A DNA stretch of 64,000 nt from Promicromonospora iranensis (GCF_028994775.1 NZ_JAJQMN010000003.1:310001-374000), one strand, 5' to 3'; positions 18,845 through 26,898 are shown, counted from the first letter of the stretch. The notes: generated by a model from the letters alone, not told the origin. Made by a program: numbers and translations.

Positions 18845-20137
18845 GTGGCCGAGTTCTCCGCCGAGGTCTTCCAGAACGAGTTCCTGTCCGACGGCGGCAC
18901 TGATGTGCACGCCGTCGTCACCGTGACCTGCACGGGCGCGGGATCCGCCGCCGCCGCCGGGGCGAGTCCGGGCGCGGCCGGCGTCGCCGAGATCGTCGCC
19001 GTCGACACCTCCGGGTCGATGCAGGGCCGCAACATGGAGGCGGCGAAGCACGCGGCGGCGGTGGCCGTGGACCAGATCCCGGACGGCACCCTGTTCGCCA
19101 TCATCGGCGGCTCCCACGTGGCGACGCGGATCTTCCCGTACCCCAACGCACGGGTACCCATGGTGGCCATGGAGCCGGGGGCCCGGCACGAGGCCAAGCG
19201 CGCCATCTCGACCATGGCCGCCGGCGGCGGCACCGCCATCTCGTCCTGGCTCCGCCTCGCCGACGATCTCTTCGCCACCGTGCCGGTGGCCCAGAAGCAC
19301 CTGATCCTGCTGACGGACGGCAAGAACGAGTCCGAGCCGACGATGCACCTCGACCGGATGATCGCCGACGTCACCGGGCACTTCCAGTGCGACGCCCGCG
19401 GCGTGGGCGACCGCTGGGTGGTGGAGGAGCTGCGCAAGATCTCGACCGCGCTGCTCGGCACCGTCGACCTCATCGCCCGGCCGGAGGACATCGCCGAGGA
19501 CTTCTCCGCCCTGGTCCGCAAGTCCATGGCTCGCGGTGTCGCCGCGGTGGACCTGCGGGTCTGGGCGCCGCAGGGTTCGGACGTCCTGTTCGTCAAGCAG
19601 GTCGCACCGGAGGTCGACGACCTCACCGGGCGCCGCACCCAGGTGAACGCCCTGACGAGCGCCTACCCGACGGGCGCGTGGGCCGACGAGACCCGCGAGT
19701 ACCACGTGGCGGTCCGGGTGCCGGCGAAGCCGGTAGGCTCCGAACAGCTCGCCGCGCGTGTCCAGGTCGCCGTGGGCGACGAGGTCGCGGCGTCGGGCCT
19801 GGTCAAGGCGAAGTGGTCGGACGACTCCACGCTCACCGCCCGGATCAGCCCCGAGGTGGCGCACTACACGGGCCAGGCGGAGCTCGCCTCGGCAATCCAG
19901 GAGGGCCTCGCCGCGAAGGCGGCCGGCGACGAGGCGACGGCGACGGTGAAGCTCGGCCGCGCCGTCCAGCTCGCCGCCGAGACGGGCAACGACGAGGCGA
20001 CCTCACGCCTGCGCAAGATCGTGGAGGTGGAGAACGAGGAGGAGGGCACCGTGCGCCTCAAGCGGAACACCGCCAAGCTGGACGAGATGGCACTCGACAC
20101 CGCGTCCACGAAGACGACCCGGGTACGGCGCGCATGA
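18845..20137 (+). CDS. VWA-domain protein
   Basis: 430 residues. The von Willebrand A domain has a complete MIDAS start DTSGSMQGRN (about residues 58-67) with a later TDGKNES and a threonine in GGGTAIS. The rest is a beta-rich domain (AVDLRVWAPQGSDVLFVKQV) followed by a helical C-terminus (LASAIQEGLAAKAAGDEATA). VWA proteins of this style scaffold complexes and often occur with AAA ATPases. No signal peptide, so cytoplasmic. GTG start at 18845 preceded by GAGAGGAGCC; an upstream extension overlaps the phosphatase. Stop overlaps the FHA gene start (ATGA). Confidence 0.88.
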   Translation: MAEFSAEVFQNEFLSDGGTDVHAVVTVTCTGAGSAAAAGASPGAAGVAEIVAVDTSGSMQGRNMEAAKHAAAVAVDQIPDGTLFAIIGGSHVATRIFPYPNARVPMVAMEPGARHEAKRAISTMAAGGGTAISSWLRLADDLFATVPVAQKHLILLTDGKNESEPTMHLDRMIADVTGHFQCDARGVGDRWVVEELRKISTALLGTVDLIARPEDIAEDFSALVRKSMARGVAAVDLRVWAPQGSDVLFVKQVAPEVDDLTGRRTQVNALTSAYPTGAWADETREYHVAVRVPAKPVGSEQLAARVQVAVGDEVAASGLVKAKWSDDSTLTARISPEVAHYTGQAELASAIQEGLAAKAAGDEATATVKLGRAVQLAAETGNDEATSRLRKIVEVENEEEGTVRLKRNTAKLDEMALDTASTKTTRVRRA

Positions 20138-21015
20138 CGGTCGTCTGCCCGGAGGGCCACACCAGCCAGTCCACGGACTACTGCGACGTGTGCGGTACGC
20201 CGATCCCGGCCGGCCGGCCGTCGGCCGAGCCGAGCGCGCCCGCGGTGGACCCGGCTGCGACCGCCTCCGCCGAGGCTTCGGCCGAGGGCTCCGGCGGCGG
20301 CCCGGTGACCTGCCCCAACTGCGGTGACCTGTCCCCGTCCGGCTCCCTGTTCTGCGAGAACTGCGGGTACGACTTCACCACCGGTACGGCGGCCCCGCAG
20401 GCCCCGCCGCCGTCCGCGCTGGACCTGAGCGGGCTGGACACGGCTCCGCCGGTAGCCTCTCCGGTACCGGCCGCACCGCCGCAGGGCTCGCCGGCGCCGT
20501 CGTCGTCGGGCGCACCCGCGCCGTCGTCAGGCACGCCTGCGCCGTCAACAAGCGGTGTGCCCGCACCGTCGCCAGGCGGTGGCGGGCTGAGCGCGCCGCC
20601 CGTCCCGGGCGACGACACGTGGGTCGCGGAGATCTGGGTGGACCCCGACTGGTACGCGCACGAGCGCCCCGAGGACCCGATGCCGTCGGCGGGCCTGCCC
20701 GGCCTCGTGACGCTGCGGCAGCGCAGCCTCCTGGTGGGCCGGCCGTCGCAGTCCCGGAACATCCGGCCCGACGTCGACTGCGGCAGCGACCCGGGGGTGT
20801 CCCGCCGCCACTGCCAGCTGACCACCGACGGGCTGCGCTGGTGGGTGGAGGACCTGGGCTCGTCGAACGGCACGTTCGTCGCCGCCACGGGCGATCCCCT
20901 GCCCGACACCCCGCTGACGCAGGGGATCCGCCGGGAGGTCGAGGAGAGCGACCGGATCTACCTCGGCGCCTGGACGCGCCTGGTCATCCGGAAGGCCCTG
21001 CCGGGCGAGGCCTAG
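20134..21015 (+). CDS. FHA-domain protein with two zinc ribbons
   Basis: 293 residues. Two N-terminal zinc ribbons (CPEGH..YCDVCG and CPNCG..CENCG), a Pro/Ala/Ser linker (about 90-160), then a FHA domain with LLVGRPSQSR, SRRHCQL, WWVEDLGSSNGTFV. FHA domains read phosphothreonine, so it is the likely reader or substrate of the neighbouring kinase. It is not a plain GarA: the short N-terminal threonine motif of GarA is not visible and the zinc ribbons are extra. Last gene of the cluster; no strong hairpin terminator follows directly. Confidence 0.92.
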   Translation: MTVVCPEGHTSQSTDYCDVCGTPIPAGRPSAEPSAPAVDPAATASAEASAEGSGGGPVTCPNCGDLSPSGSLFCENCGYDFTTGTAAPQAPPPSALDLSGLDTAPPVASPVPAAPPQGSPAPSSSGAPAPSSGTPAPSTSGVPAPSPGGGGLSAPPVPGDDTWVAEIWVDPDWYAHERPEDPMPSAGLPGLVTLRQRSLLVGRPSQSRNIRPDVDCGSDPGVSRRHCQLTTDGLRWWVEDLGSSNGTFVAATGDPLPDTPLTQGIRREVEESDRIYLGAWTRLVIRKALPGEA

Positions 21016-21173
21016 CAGGCCGGAACAAAAAAGCCGTGCGCTGCGCGGGTGCCACCTGCCAGGCTCAAGGCACACCGCGGTGACGTCCGTCCGGTCCCAT
21101 ACCGGGCGGTGGAAGGGCCCGGCCAGGCCCATGTCGGGAGACCGACACATCCAGCGTCACGAAAGGCACTCAC

Positions 21174-21353
21174 GTGCACACCGAGTACGACCTGGCGCTG
21201 TCCCTTCACCGGGACCGCCTCCGCGACGCCGAGGAAGAGCGGCGTTCTCACCGGCTCCGTCAGGAGCAGAAGCGACGCAAGGCCGAGGCCCGCGCCGCAC
21301 ACCGCAACGACAGCCGCGCACGGGTTCCCGCCCTGCGCGCCCGGTCGGCATGA
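21174..21353 (+). CDS. Small basic protein, 59 residues, unknown function
   Basis: GTG start at 21174 preceded by GAAAGG at a good distance. The protein starts MHTEYDLALSLHRDRL and is rich in Arg, Glu and Ala, almost surely one long helix with a basic C-terminal tail (RARVPALRARSA). It resembles the second small protein 300 bp downstream in size, opening (MH) and basic end. Codon third positions are GC-rich as in a real gene. No function can be assigned. Confidence 0.5.
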   Translation: MHTEYDLALSLHRDRLRDAEEERRSHRLRQEQKRRKAEARAAHRNDSRARVPALRARSA

Positions 21354-21668
21354 CCCCCGTGGCGCCCGCCGGAACCCACCGGCCACCCGGCGCCGCTCGA
21401 CACCCCCGAAGCAGAGCGTGGTCCCAGGACCCGCTCTGCTTCGGCGTCTCCGGCCCGTCCGGGCGACCCGTCGCACCCCGAGCTCCGCTCTGCGCCCGCT
21501 GACCTGGGCAAAGGTGCCGCACGTCACCGCTGTCCGCCTTGCGCGGTATTTCCATGATCAGGGAGGATGTAACACGACGGAAACACACGAGGGACGTCCG
21601 AGCCGCGACCCGGCGGGCACGCCCTTCCCCACCGTCGCCCTCTCCCCACCCCTGGAAGGACCAGACAC
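21354..21668. other. 315-bp gap between the two small genes, with a long hairpin
   Basis: Nothing coding is convincing here on either strand. It holds the perfect hairpin at 21406-21444. The A/T-richer patch around 21539-21575 (TTGCGC ... GGATGTAAC) could be the promoter of the second small gene but does not match consensus well. Confidence 0.4.
21406..21444 (+). terminator. Perfect 13-bp hairpin with nested inner stem
   Basis: CCGAAGCAGAGCG pairs with CGCTCTGCTTCGG at 21432-21444. Inside the loop GGTCC and GGACC pair again, giving an almost fully paired 39-nt structure. No T-run follows, so it is a GC-type terminator for the 59-residue gene or an RNA-processing structure. Confidence 0.6.
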
Positions 21669-21818
21669 ATGCATGCCCAGACCGCGTACTACATCGGCCG
21701 CGCACAGGTCGCCGAGATCGCCCGCCGCGCGGAGGTCGCCGGTGCCCAGGAGCGCGCCCTGCGCGAGCGCCCCGAGCGCCGCACCACCAAGCGCTCCAAG
21801 CGGCTCCGCCTGACCTGA
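21669..21818 (+). CDS. Small basic protein, 49 residues, unknown function
   Basis: ATG at 21669-21671 with a strong site (GGAAGGA, 7 nt spacing). The sequence opens MHAQTAYYIGRAQVAEIARR and ends with a very basic KRSKRLRLT tail. It is predicted as one helix with a cationic end, possibly nucleic-acid or membrane binding. Similar layout to the 59-residue protein upstream. No family recognised. Confidence 0.55.
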   Translation: MHAQTAYYIGRAQVAEIARRAEVAGAQERALRERPERRTTKRSKRLRLT

Positions 21819-21997
21819 CCGCCGATCCGGCCGCCCGTAGCTTCTGACGGCGGTTCGTGACGCCGACCTCGAGGTCGGACACCCTGGCCCTTCCTCGGAC
21901 GACTTCGGTCGCCTACGGGAGGGCCTTCCTGTGCGCTGCGGCCCGGACCACAGCCCCGGCGTCACCTCGCCGCTCCGGACGCAATAGGCTGAGCGGC

Positions 21998-22633
21998 GTG
22001 AGCCTTCCCAATCCCAACGAGCGCATCGTCTGGATCGACTGCGAGATGACGGGCCTGGACCTGCGCGCCGACGCGCTCGTCGAGGTCGCCGCGATCGTCA
22101 CCGACTCCGACCTCAACGTCCTGGGCACCGGTGTCGATGTCCTCGTGAAGCCCCCGGCCGAGGCGCTGGCGCAGATGAACGACTTCGTCCGCGCCATGCA
22201 CACGACGTCCGGCCTGCTCGACGAGCTGGACGGAGGGTTGACGCTCGCGGAGGCGCAGGAGCAGATCCTGGCCTACGTCCGGCAGTGGGTGCCCGAACCG
22301 GGCAAGGCGCCGCTGGCCGGCAACTCCGTCGGCACGGACAAGACGTTCCTCGACCTGCACATGCCCGAGCTCGTGGAGCACCTGCACTACCGGATCGTCG
22401 ACGTGTCGTCCATCAAGGAGCTCGCACGGCGCTGGTACCCGCGTGTCTACTTCGCGTCACCGAAGAAGGGCGGTGGGCACCGCGCGCTCGCCGACATCCT
22501 CGAGTCGATCGACGAGCTGCGCTACTACCGCGAGGTCCTGTTCCCCGCCCACCCCGGCCCTGACACGGCCACCGCGCGCGCCGCCGCGCAGCGCATCGCA
22601 GAGACGTCCGTCACGAAGCAGCTCGCCCCGTAG
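21998..22633 (+). CDS. orn: Oligoribonuclease
   Basis: 211 residues, the usual length. DEDDh exonuclease motifs are present: IDCEMTGLD (Exo I, D and E), EVAAIVTDSDL, GNSVGTDKTFLD (Exo II) and HRALADILESIDELRYYR (Exo III His and Asp). It degrades 2-5-nt RNAs and pGpG in the cytoplasm. GTG start at 21998 gives MSLPNPNERIVWID, the normal N-terminus; a longer frame upstream is not supported. Gene stands alone before tRNA-His. Confidence 0.95.
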   Translation: MSLPNPNERIVWIDCEMTGLDLRADALVEVAAIVTDSDLNVLGTGVDVLVKPPAEALAQMNDFVRAMHTTSGLLDELDGGLTLAEAQEQILAYVRQWVPEPGKAPLAGNSVGTDKTFLDLHMPELVEHLHYRIVDVSSIKELARRWYPRVYFASPKKGGGHRALADILESIDELRYYREVLFPAHPGPDTATARAAAQRIAETSVTKQLAP

Positions 22634-22640
22634 TTTTCAG

Positions 22641-22670
22641 TTCGGTCGGGGGCCACCGACCATGTATGCT
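22641..22670 (+). promoter_or_regulatory. Possible promoter for tRNA-His
   Basis: TATGCT at 22665-22670 is a good -10, with a weak -35 candidate TTCGGT at 22641-22646 (18-bp spacer). The tRNA starts 35 bp after the -10, leaving a short 5' leader for RNase P. Confidence 0.35.
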
Positions 22671-22705
22671 TTTCGACGGCCGCCGGTCCACGATCGGCGG
22701 GCATG

Positions 22706-22781
22706 GTGGGCGTAGCTCAGCTGGTAGAGCATCGCGTTGTGGTCGCGAGGGCCGCGGGTTCAAGTCCCGTCGCTCACCCCA
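22706..22781 (+). tRNA. tRNA-His (anticodon GTG)
   Basis: Full cloverleaf: acceptor GTGGGCG pairs with CGCTCAC with one G-T pair; anticodon loop TTGTGGT gives GTG; T arm GCGGGTTCAAGTCCCGT. CCA is encoded at 22779-22781. G at 22705 and C at 22778 can form the G-1:C73 pair typical of tRNA-His. Confidence 0.96.
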
Positions 22782-22785
22782 TGCG

Positions 22786-22817
22786 GAAGGGCCCCTCACT
22801 CACGTGAGGGGCCCTTC
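22786..22817 (+). terminator. 14-bp perfect hairpin after tRNA-His
   Basis: GAAGGGCCCCTCAC (22786-22799), loop TCAC, GTGAGGGGCCCTTC (22804-22817). It lies 4 bp after the tRNA and also faces the stop of the minus-strand ATP-grasp gene, so it may work in both directions. Confidence 0.8.
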
Positions 22818-22865
22818 GTCGTTGCCGGACGCCGCGGGCGGCCTGCGCCCCGCGGCCGCCCGCGC

Positions 22866-23762
22866 TCAGCCCAGGAGCTTCACCACGGCGTCCGCGAGCT
22901 TGTCCTCGACACCCGTGCCGTACTTCATCCACAGCGACGGCTCGGTGAGCTCCAGCTCGATGACCATAGGGGCGCCGTCGTCACCCGAGACGAGGTCCAC
23001 GCGCGCGTAGGTGAACTCCGCGCCCGTGGCCTCCCGGGCCACAGCGAGCGCCCGCTCGGCCACCTCGACCTGCGCGGGCGTGGCCTCGAACGCGGACTTC
23101 TCCTCCTCCGCGTAGAGCTCGCTGGTGTCCTCCGCGGGGCCGGTGAGCAGCGCGTTCTTGCGGACGGCGTGGGTGAGCTCGCCGTCGATGAAGATGAGGC
23201 AGGTCTCACCGGCCGTGTCGACCGAGGTGACGTAGGGCTGGATCATGACCCAGCGGCCGTCGTCGAGCAGGCGGACGGCGTGCGCGATGGCCTTCGCCCG
23301 CGACTGCGCGGACACGGGCTGGTAGCGCCCGGTGTTCTTGGCACCGGCGCTCACCACGGGCTTGACCACGAAGTCGCCGAACGCGGGCATGCGGGTGTGC
23401 ACCGCACGCTTGGACAGGTGCCGCGCGGGGTCGAGCCAGATGGTGGGGATCACCGGGATACCGGCGTCCTCCAGCACGCGGAGATAGCGCTTGTCGGTGT
23501 TCCACTCGATGACGTCGGCGGAGTTGGCCACCTTGGGCAGGGACCGCGCCCATGCGAGGAACTCGTCGTGGCGCGGCGAGTAGTCCCAGGTGGAGCGGAC
23601 CAGGACGAGGTCGTAGGCCTGCCAGTCCACGGCGGGGTCGTCCCACACCGTGGGTTCGGCCGTCACGCCGCGCTCGGCCAGAGCGGCGATCAGCGGCACG
23701 TCGTCCTTGTCGAGATCGGGCAGCTGGGAGCAGGTTGCGAGGGCTACACGGGCGTTGGTCAC
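22866..23762 (-). CDS. ATP-grasp family protein (DcsG/RimK-like ligase)
   Basis: 298 residues. N-terminal part with DDVPLIAALAERGV, WDDPAVDW and VLVRSTWDYSPRHDEFLAW, then NTDKRYLRVLEDAGIPVIPT and ATP-grasp features VVKPVVSAGAKNTGRY, IQPYV, and the metal site VIELELTEPSLWM. This layout matches the ATP-grasp group that includes the D-cycloserine cyclo-ligase DcsG and glutathione-synthetase-like enzymes. It should join a carboxylate with an amine or other nucleophile via acyl phosphate. No other cycloserine genes are nearby, so the substrate is open. Confidence 0.78.
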   Translation of the reverse strand: MTNARVALATCSQLPDLDKDDVPLIAALAERGVTAEPTVWDDPAVDWQAYDLVLVRSTWDYSPRHDEFLAWARSLPKVANSADVIEWNTDKRYLRVLEDAGIPVIPTIWLDPARHLSKRAVHTRMPAFGDFVVKPVVSAGAKNTGRYQPVSAQSRAKAIAHAVRLLDDGRWVMIQPYVTSVDTAGETCLIFIDGELTHAVRKNALLTGPAEDTSELYAEEEKSAFEATPAQVEVAERALAVAREATGAEFTYARVDLVSGDDGAPMVIELELTEPSLWMKYGTGVEDKLADAVVKLLG

Positions 23763-23829
23763 GCACCGAGACTATCGGGACCGGTTCGGCCGGGTCCCGC
23801 GCCGGACGCCGCGCTGGGAGCGGCGTCGG

Positions 23830-24900
23830 TCACACTGCCGGCTGGCGGCCCGGCTCGTCCTCGGGGACGCCGTCGACCGCGTCCTGAACGGCCGGGGCCC
23901 CCTGGCCGGTCCCTGCCGCGTCCGCGGCCCGGCGCAGCGCGCCGAGGATCCCGTCGGCCGTGAGCGAGCCGACGACGTCGCCCGACTCCTCCACGACCGG
24001 CACCCGGCCCATCGCCGAGCCCGGCAGCGCCGCGACCGCCTCGAACGCGTCGGTCAGGCGGGCACCGAGCCGCACGGGCGCGGGAGCCGGCTGGACGATC
24101 CGGTCCGCGCTCTCCAGGTCGGCGCGATCGACGCACGCGAGGGCGAGCATGCGGGAGGCGGCGCCCTCACCGGTGAAGTCCCGCACCCGCTCGGACGCCG
24201 GGTGGGCCAGCACCGCGAGCGGGCTCGCGACCTGCTCGAGCTTGCCGCCGCGGGACAGCACGGCGATCCGGTCGCCGAGGCGCGCCGCCTCGTCGATGTC
24301 GTGGGTCACGAGGATCACGGTGGTCCCCGTCTCGCGCTGGATGCGCTGGAACTCCGTCTGCAGGTGCCGGCGGAACTCCGGGTCGACGGCGCCGAAGGGC
24401 TCGTCCATCAGCAGCACCGGCGGGTCGGTGGCCAGGGCGCGCGCCACGCCGATGCGCTGGCGCTCACCGCCGGACAGCTCGTGCGGGTACCGCTTGGCGT
24501 AGGTCGCGGCAGGTAGGCCCACCAGGTCCAGGAGCTCGACGACGCGCGCCCGGGTGCGCCTGCGGTCCCAGCCCAGCAGGGCGGGCACTGTCGAGATGTT
24601 CGCCTCGACGGTGCGGTGCGGGAACAGCCCGACGTTCTGGATGACGTAGCCGATGCGGCGGCGCAGTGCCACGGGGTCGGCGGTGGTGACGTCCTCGCCG
24701 TTGAGGAGGATGCGGCCCGACGTCGGCTCCACCAGGCGGTTCACCATGCGCAGCGTCGTGGACTTGCCGCAGCCCGACGGGCCGACGAGGGCGAGCACCT
24801 CGTGCTCGCGCACAGCGAGGCTCAGCTCGTTGACGGCGACGGTGCCGTCCCCGTAGGTCTTGCGAACGGAGTCGAGCTCGATCACGGTGCGGGCAGCCAT
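23830..24900 (-). CDS. OpuC/ProV-type ABC ATPase with C-terminal CBS region
   Basis: 356 residues. ABC domain with GPSGCGKST (about 41-49), Q-loop IGYVIQNVGLFPHRTV, signature LSGGERQR and LLMDEPFGAVDPE. The C-terminal ~100 residues hold a CBS-like part (MGRVPVVEESGDVVGSLTADGIL). This is the pattern of quaternary-amine (betaine, choline, carnitine) importers. It is divergent from the two permease genes, which is unusual for an opuC operon, but shares the 41-bp intergenic palindrome with them. Confidence 0.9.
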   Translation of the reverse strand: MAARTVIELDSVRKTYGDGTVAVNELSLAVREHEVLALVGPSGCGKSTTLRMVNRLVEPTSGRILLNGEDVTTADPVALRRRIGYVIQNVGLFPHRTVEANISTVPALLGWDRRRTRARVVELLDLVGLPAATYAKRYPHELSGGERQRIGVARALATDPPVLLMDEPFGAVDPEFRRHLQTEFQRIQRETGTTVILVTHDIDEAARLGDRIAVLSRGGKLEQVASPLAVLAHPASERVRDFTGEGAASRMLALACVDRADLESADRIVQPAPAPVRLGARLTDAFEAVAALPGSAMGRVPVVEESGDVVGSLTADGILGALRRAADAAGTGQGAPAVQDAVDGVPEDEPGRQPAV

Positions 24901-24902
24901 GC

Positions 24903-24939
24903 CTCCGAACCTACCGGGTCATTCGCGGTAGGTTCGGAG
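24903..24939. promoter_or_regulatory. 13-bp inverted repeat filling the divergent OpuC intergenic region
   Basis: CTCCGAACCTACC at 24903-24915 and its exact reverse complement at 24927-24939, with an 11-nt spacer. Start codons lie 3 bp outside each arm (24900 minus, 24942 plus). Each arm thus supplies the same TAGGTTCGGAG before its gene: a -10-like TAGGTT and a GGAG ribosome site. It may be an operator, a mirrored expression signal, or both. Confidence 0.7.
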
Positions 24940-24941
24940 CC

Positions 24942-25601
24942 ATGCCCGGCAACCCCTGGTTCTCCTGGTCCTACGTGGTCGACAACGCGCCCGTGCTCTG
25001 GCAGCGCACCGTCGAGCACGCCGGGATCACCATCGAAGCGGTCGCGATCTCGGCCGCCATCGCGATCCCGCTGGGGGCGCTGATCTCCCGGTACCGGTGG
25101 TTGTCCGGGCCGGTGCTCGGCACGACGGCTGTCCTGTACACGGTGCCGTCCCTCGCGTTGTTCGCGATGCTGACGCCGGCGCTCGGGATCGGCCGTGCGC
25201 CCGTCCTGGTGGGCCTGGTGGTCTACGCGCTGCTCATCATTCTGCGCAACACGGTGGCCGGCCTCGCCACCGTGGACCCCGCCGTCCTCGACGCCGCTCG
25301 CGGGCTCGGCTACGGGCCCGGCCGGACGCTCGTCCAGGTGGCCATGCCGAGCGCGCTGCCGAGCATCATCGCCGGCCTGCGGCTGGCCACGGTGTCCAGC
25401 GTCGCGCTGGTGACCGTCGGTGTGGTGGTCGGGTTCGGCGGGCTGGGGCAGATCATGTTCCAGGGCTTCCGCAACAACTCCTACCGGGCCGAGATCATGA
25501 CGGCCACGCTGGCGACGATCCTGCTCGCCCTCGTGCTGGACCTCGCCCTCTGGGCGGCGGGCAGGGCCCTGACCCCGTGGCTGCGCAGGAGGACCGCATG
25601 A
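24942..25601 (+). CDS. OpuC-type quaternary-amine ABC permease 1
   Basis: 219 residues with about six membrane segments. EAA loop: LDAARGLGYGPGRTLVQVAMPSALP. TVPSLALFAML and GFGGLGQIMFQGF are typical of OpuCB/OpuCD/ProW permeases. Pairs with the next permease and the divergent ATPase for osmoprotectant uptake. ATG at 24942; its stop overlaps the next start in ATGA. Confidence 0.92.
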   Translation: MPGNPWFSWSYVVDNAPVLWQRTVEHAGITIEAVAISAAIAIPLGALISRYRWLSGPVLGTTAVLYTVPSLALFAMLTPALGIGRAPVLVGLVVYALLIILRNTVAGLATVDPAVLDAARGLGYGPGRTLVQVAMPSALPSIIAGLRLATVSSVALVTVGVVVGFGGLGQIMFQGFRNNSYRAEIMTATLATILLALVLDLALWAAGRALTPWLRRRTA

Positions 25602-26281
25602 GCGCCCCCACCGGCGTCGTCGATGAGGCCCTCGTGTGGCTCAACGACCCGCTGACCTGGACCGAGCCCGGCGGTGTGCTGGAGCTGGCCGGTGAGCACC
25701 TGTACATGACCGTCGTCGCCGTCGCGGCGGCTGCCGCGGTCGCGATCCCGGTCGGGGCCTGGCTGGGGCACAGCGGGCGGGGAGCCGGCCTCGTCGTCTG
25801 GCTCACCAACGCCTCCCGGGCGATGCCCACGCTCGGCATCATCCTGCTCCTCGCCGCGACCGGGCTGTTCGGCAACACAGCCACCGTGATCGCCGCGGCG
25901 TTCTTCGCCGTGCCGGTGCTCCTGGTCAACACCTACGAGGGGGTGCGCGGCGCGGACCCCGACGCGCGTGACGCCGCCCGCGGCATGGGCATGAGCGGCG
26001 GGCGCATCCTGCTGCAGGTCGAGCTGCCGCTCGCCACCACCCTCGTGTCCGCCGGGCTGCGGACCACGATCGTGCAGGTGGTCGCCACCATCCCCCTCGC
26101 GGCGCTCGTCGGCGGCGGCGGACTGGGGCAGATCATCGCGCTCGGCATGGGCACGCAGCGGTACGGCGAGGTGCTCGCCGGTGGCGTGGTGGTCGCGGTG
26201 CTGTGTCTCGCCATCGACGGGGTGCTGGCGATCGGGCAGCGGCTGGCCACCCCGGCTCCGCTGCGCGTGAGCGCGCGCTAG
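25598..26281 (+). CDS. OpuC-type quaternary-amine ABC permease 2
   Basis: 227 residues, six or so membrane segments. RAMPTLGIILLLAATGLFG and the EAA loop RDAARGMGMSGGRILLQVELPLA, then VGGGGLGQIIALGMG. Second channel subunit. Unlike many OpuF-type proteins neither permease is fused to a binding domain; the binding protein is encoded 1.6 kb downstream, beyond a TetR/SDR pair. The TetR gene converges 2 bp after the stop. Confidence 0.92.
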   Translation: MSAPTGVVDEALVWLNDPLTWTEPGGVLELAGEHLYMTVVAVAAAAAVAIPVGAWLGHSGRGAGLVVWLTNASRAMPTLGIILLLAATGLFGNTATVIAAAFFAVPVLLVNTYEGVRGADPDARDAARGMGMSGGRILLQVELPLATTLVSAGLRTTIVQVVATIPLAALVGGGGLGQIIALGMGTQRYGEVLAGGVVVAVLCLAIDGVLAIGQRLATPAPLRVSAR

Positions 26282-26283
26282 GG

Positions 26284-26880
26284 TCAGGCCCGGACGGCCG
26301 CGACCGCCGCGTCGAACAGCTCCACGGGGTCTGCCGCGCCGTCCGACTCGCGCCAGGCCTCGACGGCGATGTCGAGGCAGGCGAGCGCCGCGGCGATGAT
26401 CGCGCGGGCGCGCGGGTCGGCGGTGGCGCCCGGAGCGATGCCGAGCCGGCGCTCGACGTCGGGGGCGAACAGCTCCTGCCAGCGCAGGTGCTTCTCGAGG
26501 TGCTTCGCACGGAGCGACGGCGCGTCCGAGTACATGCGGGCGATCTCCAGCTCGGTCACGGCGTCCGTGTCGGGGCCGCTCAGGGTCTTGAGCGCCTCGC
26601 TGAGCGCCTCCCACGCCGTCTCGGTCGCCGGGCGCGCCTCGAGCGCGTCGCGCACACGGAGCCCGAGCGCCTCGAGGTCACCCATGACGACGTCTTCCTT
26701 GCTCCCGAAGTAGTGGAAGAACGACCGCCGCGAGATCCCGGCGGCGGACGCGATCTGGTCGACGGTGGTCGCCTCGAACCCCTGCTCGGCGAACAGGCGC
26801 AGCGCCGTGTCGGTGATCTCGGCGCGGACGGCCCTGCGTGTCCGCTCCCGCAGCGTCAGGTTCTCAGGCGTCGAACTCAT
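26284..26880 (-). CDS. TetR-family regulator
   Basis: 198 residues. N-terminal HTH: RLFAEQGFEATTVDQIASAAGISRRSFFHYFGSKEDVV at about 27-64. The C-terminal ligand domain is of the common actinobacterial sort (VTELEIARMYSDAPSLRAKHLEKHLRWQE). It is divergent from the SDR gene and very likely controls it through the palindrome at 26899-26913. Its stop is 2 bp from the OpuC permease stop. Confidence 0.9.
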   Translation of the reverse strand: MSSTPENLTLRERTRRAVRAEITDTALRLFAEQGFEATTVDQIASAAGISRRSFFHYFGSKEDVVMGDLEALGLRVRDALEARPATETAWEALSEALKTLSGPDTDAVTELEIARMYSDAPSLRAKHLEKHLRWQELFAPDVERRLGIAPGATADPRARAIIAAALACLDIAVEAWRESDGAADPVELFDAAVAAVRA

Positions 26881-26898
26881 GGAGGGATCCTACCGTCG

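Noticed and set aside
8960..21015. Ter/Tel cluster as a classical tellurite resistance operon
   Set aside because: No terC, terD or terB-like genes seen, so a plain tellurite resistance label is not justified in spite of telA.
20134..21015. FHA protein as GarA (OdhI) orthologue
   Set aside because: The short threonine motif ahead of the FHA domain is absent and zinc ribbons are present, so only an FHA-protein call is made.
22634..22704. Small CDS reading through the tRNA-His region
   Set aside because: The frame crosses the tRNA and terminator hairpin.
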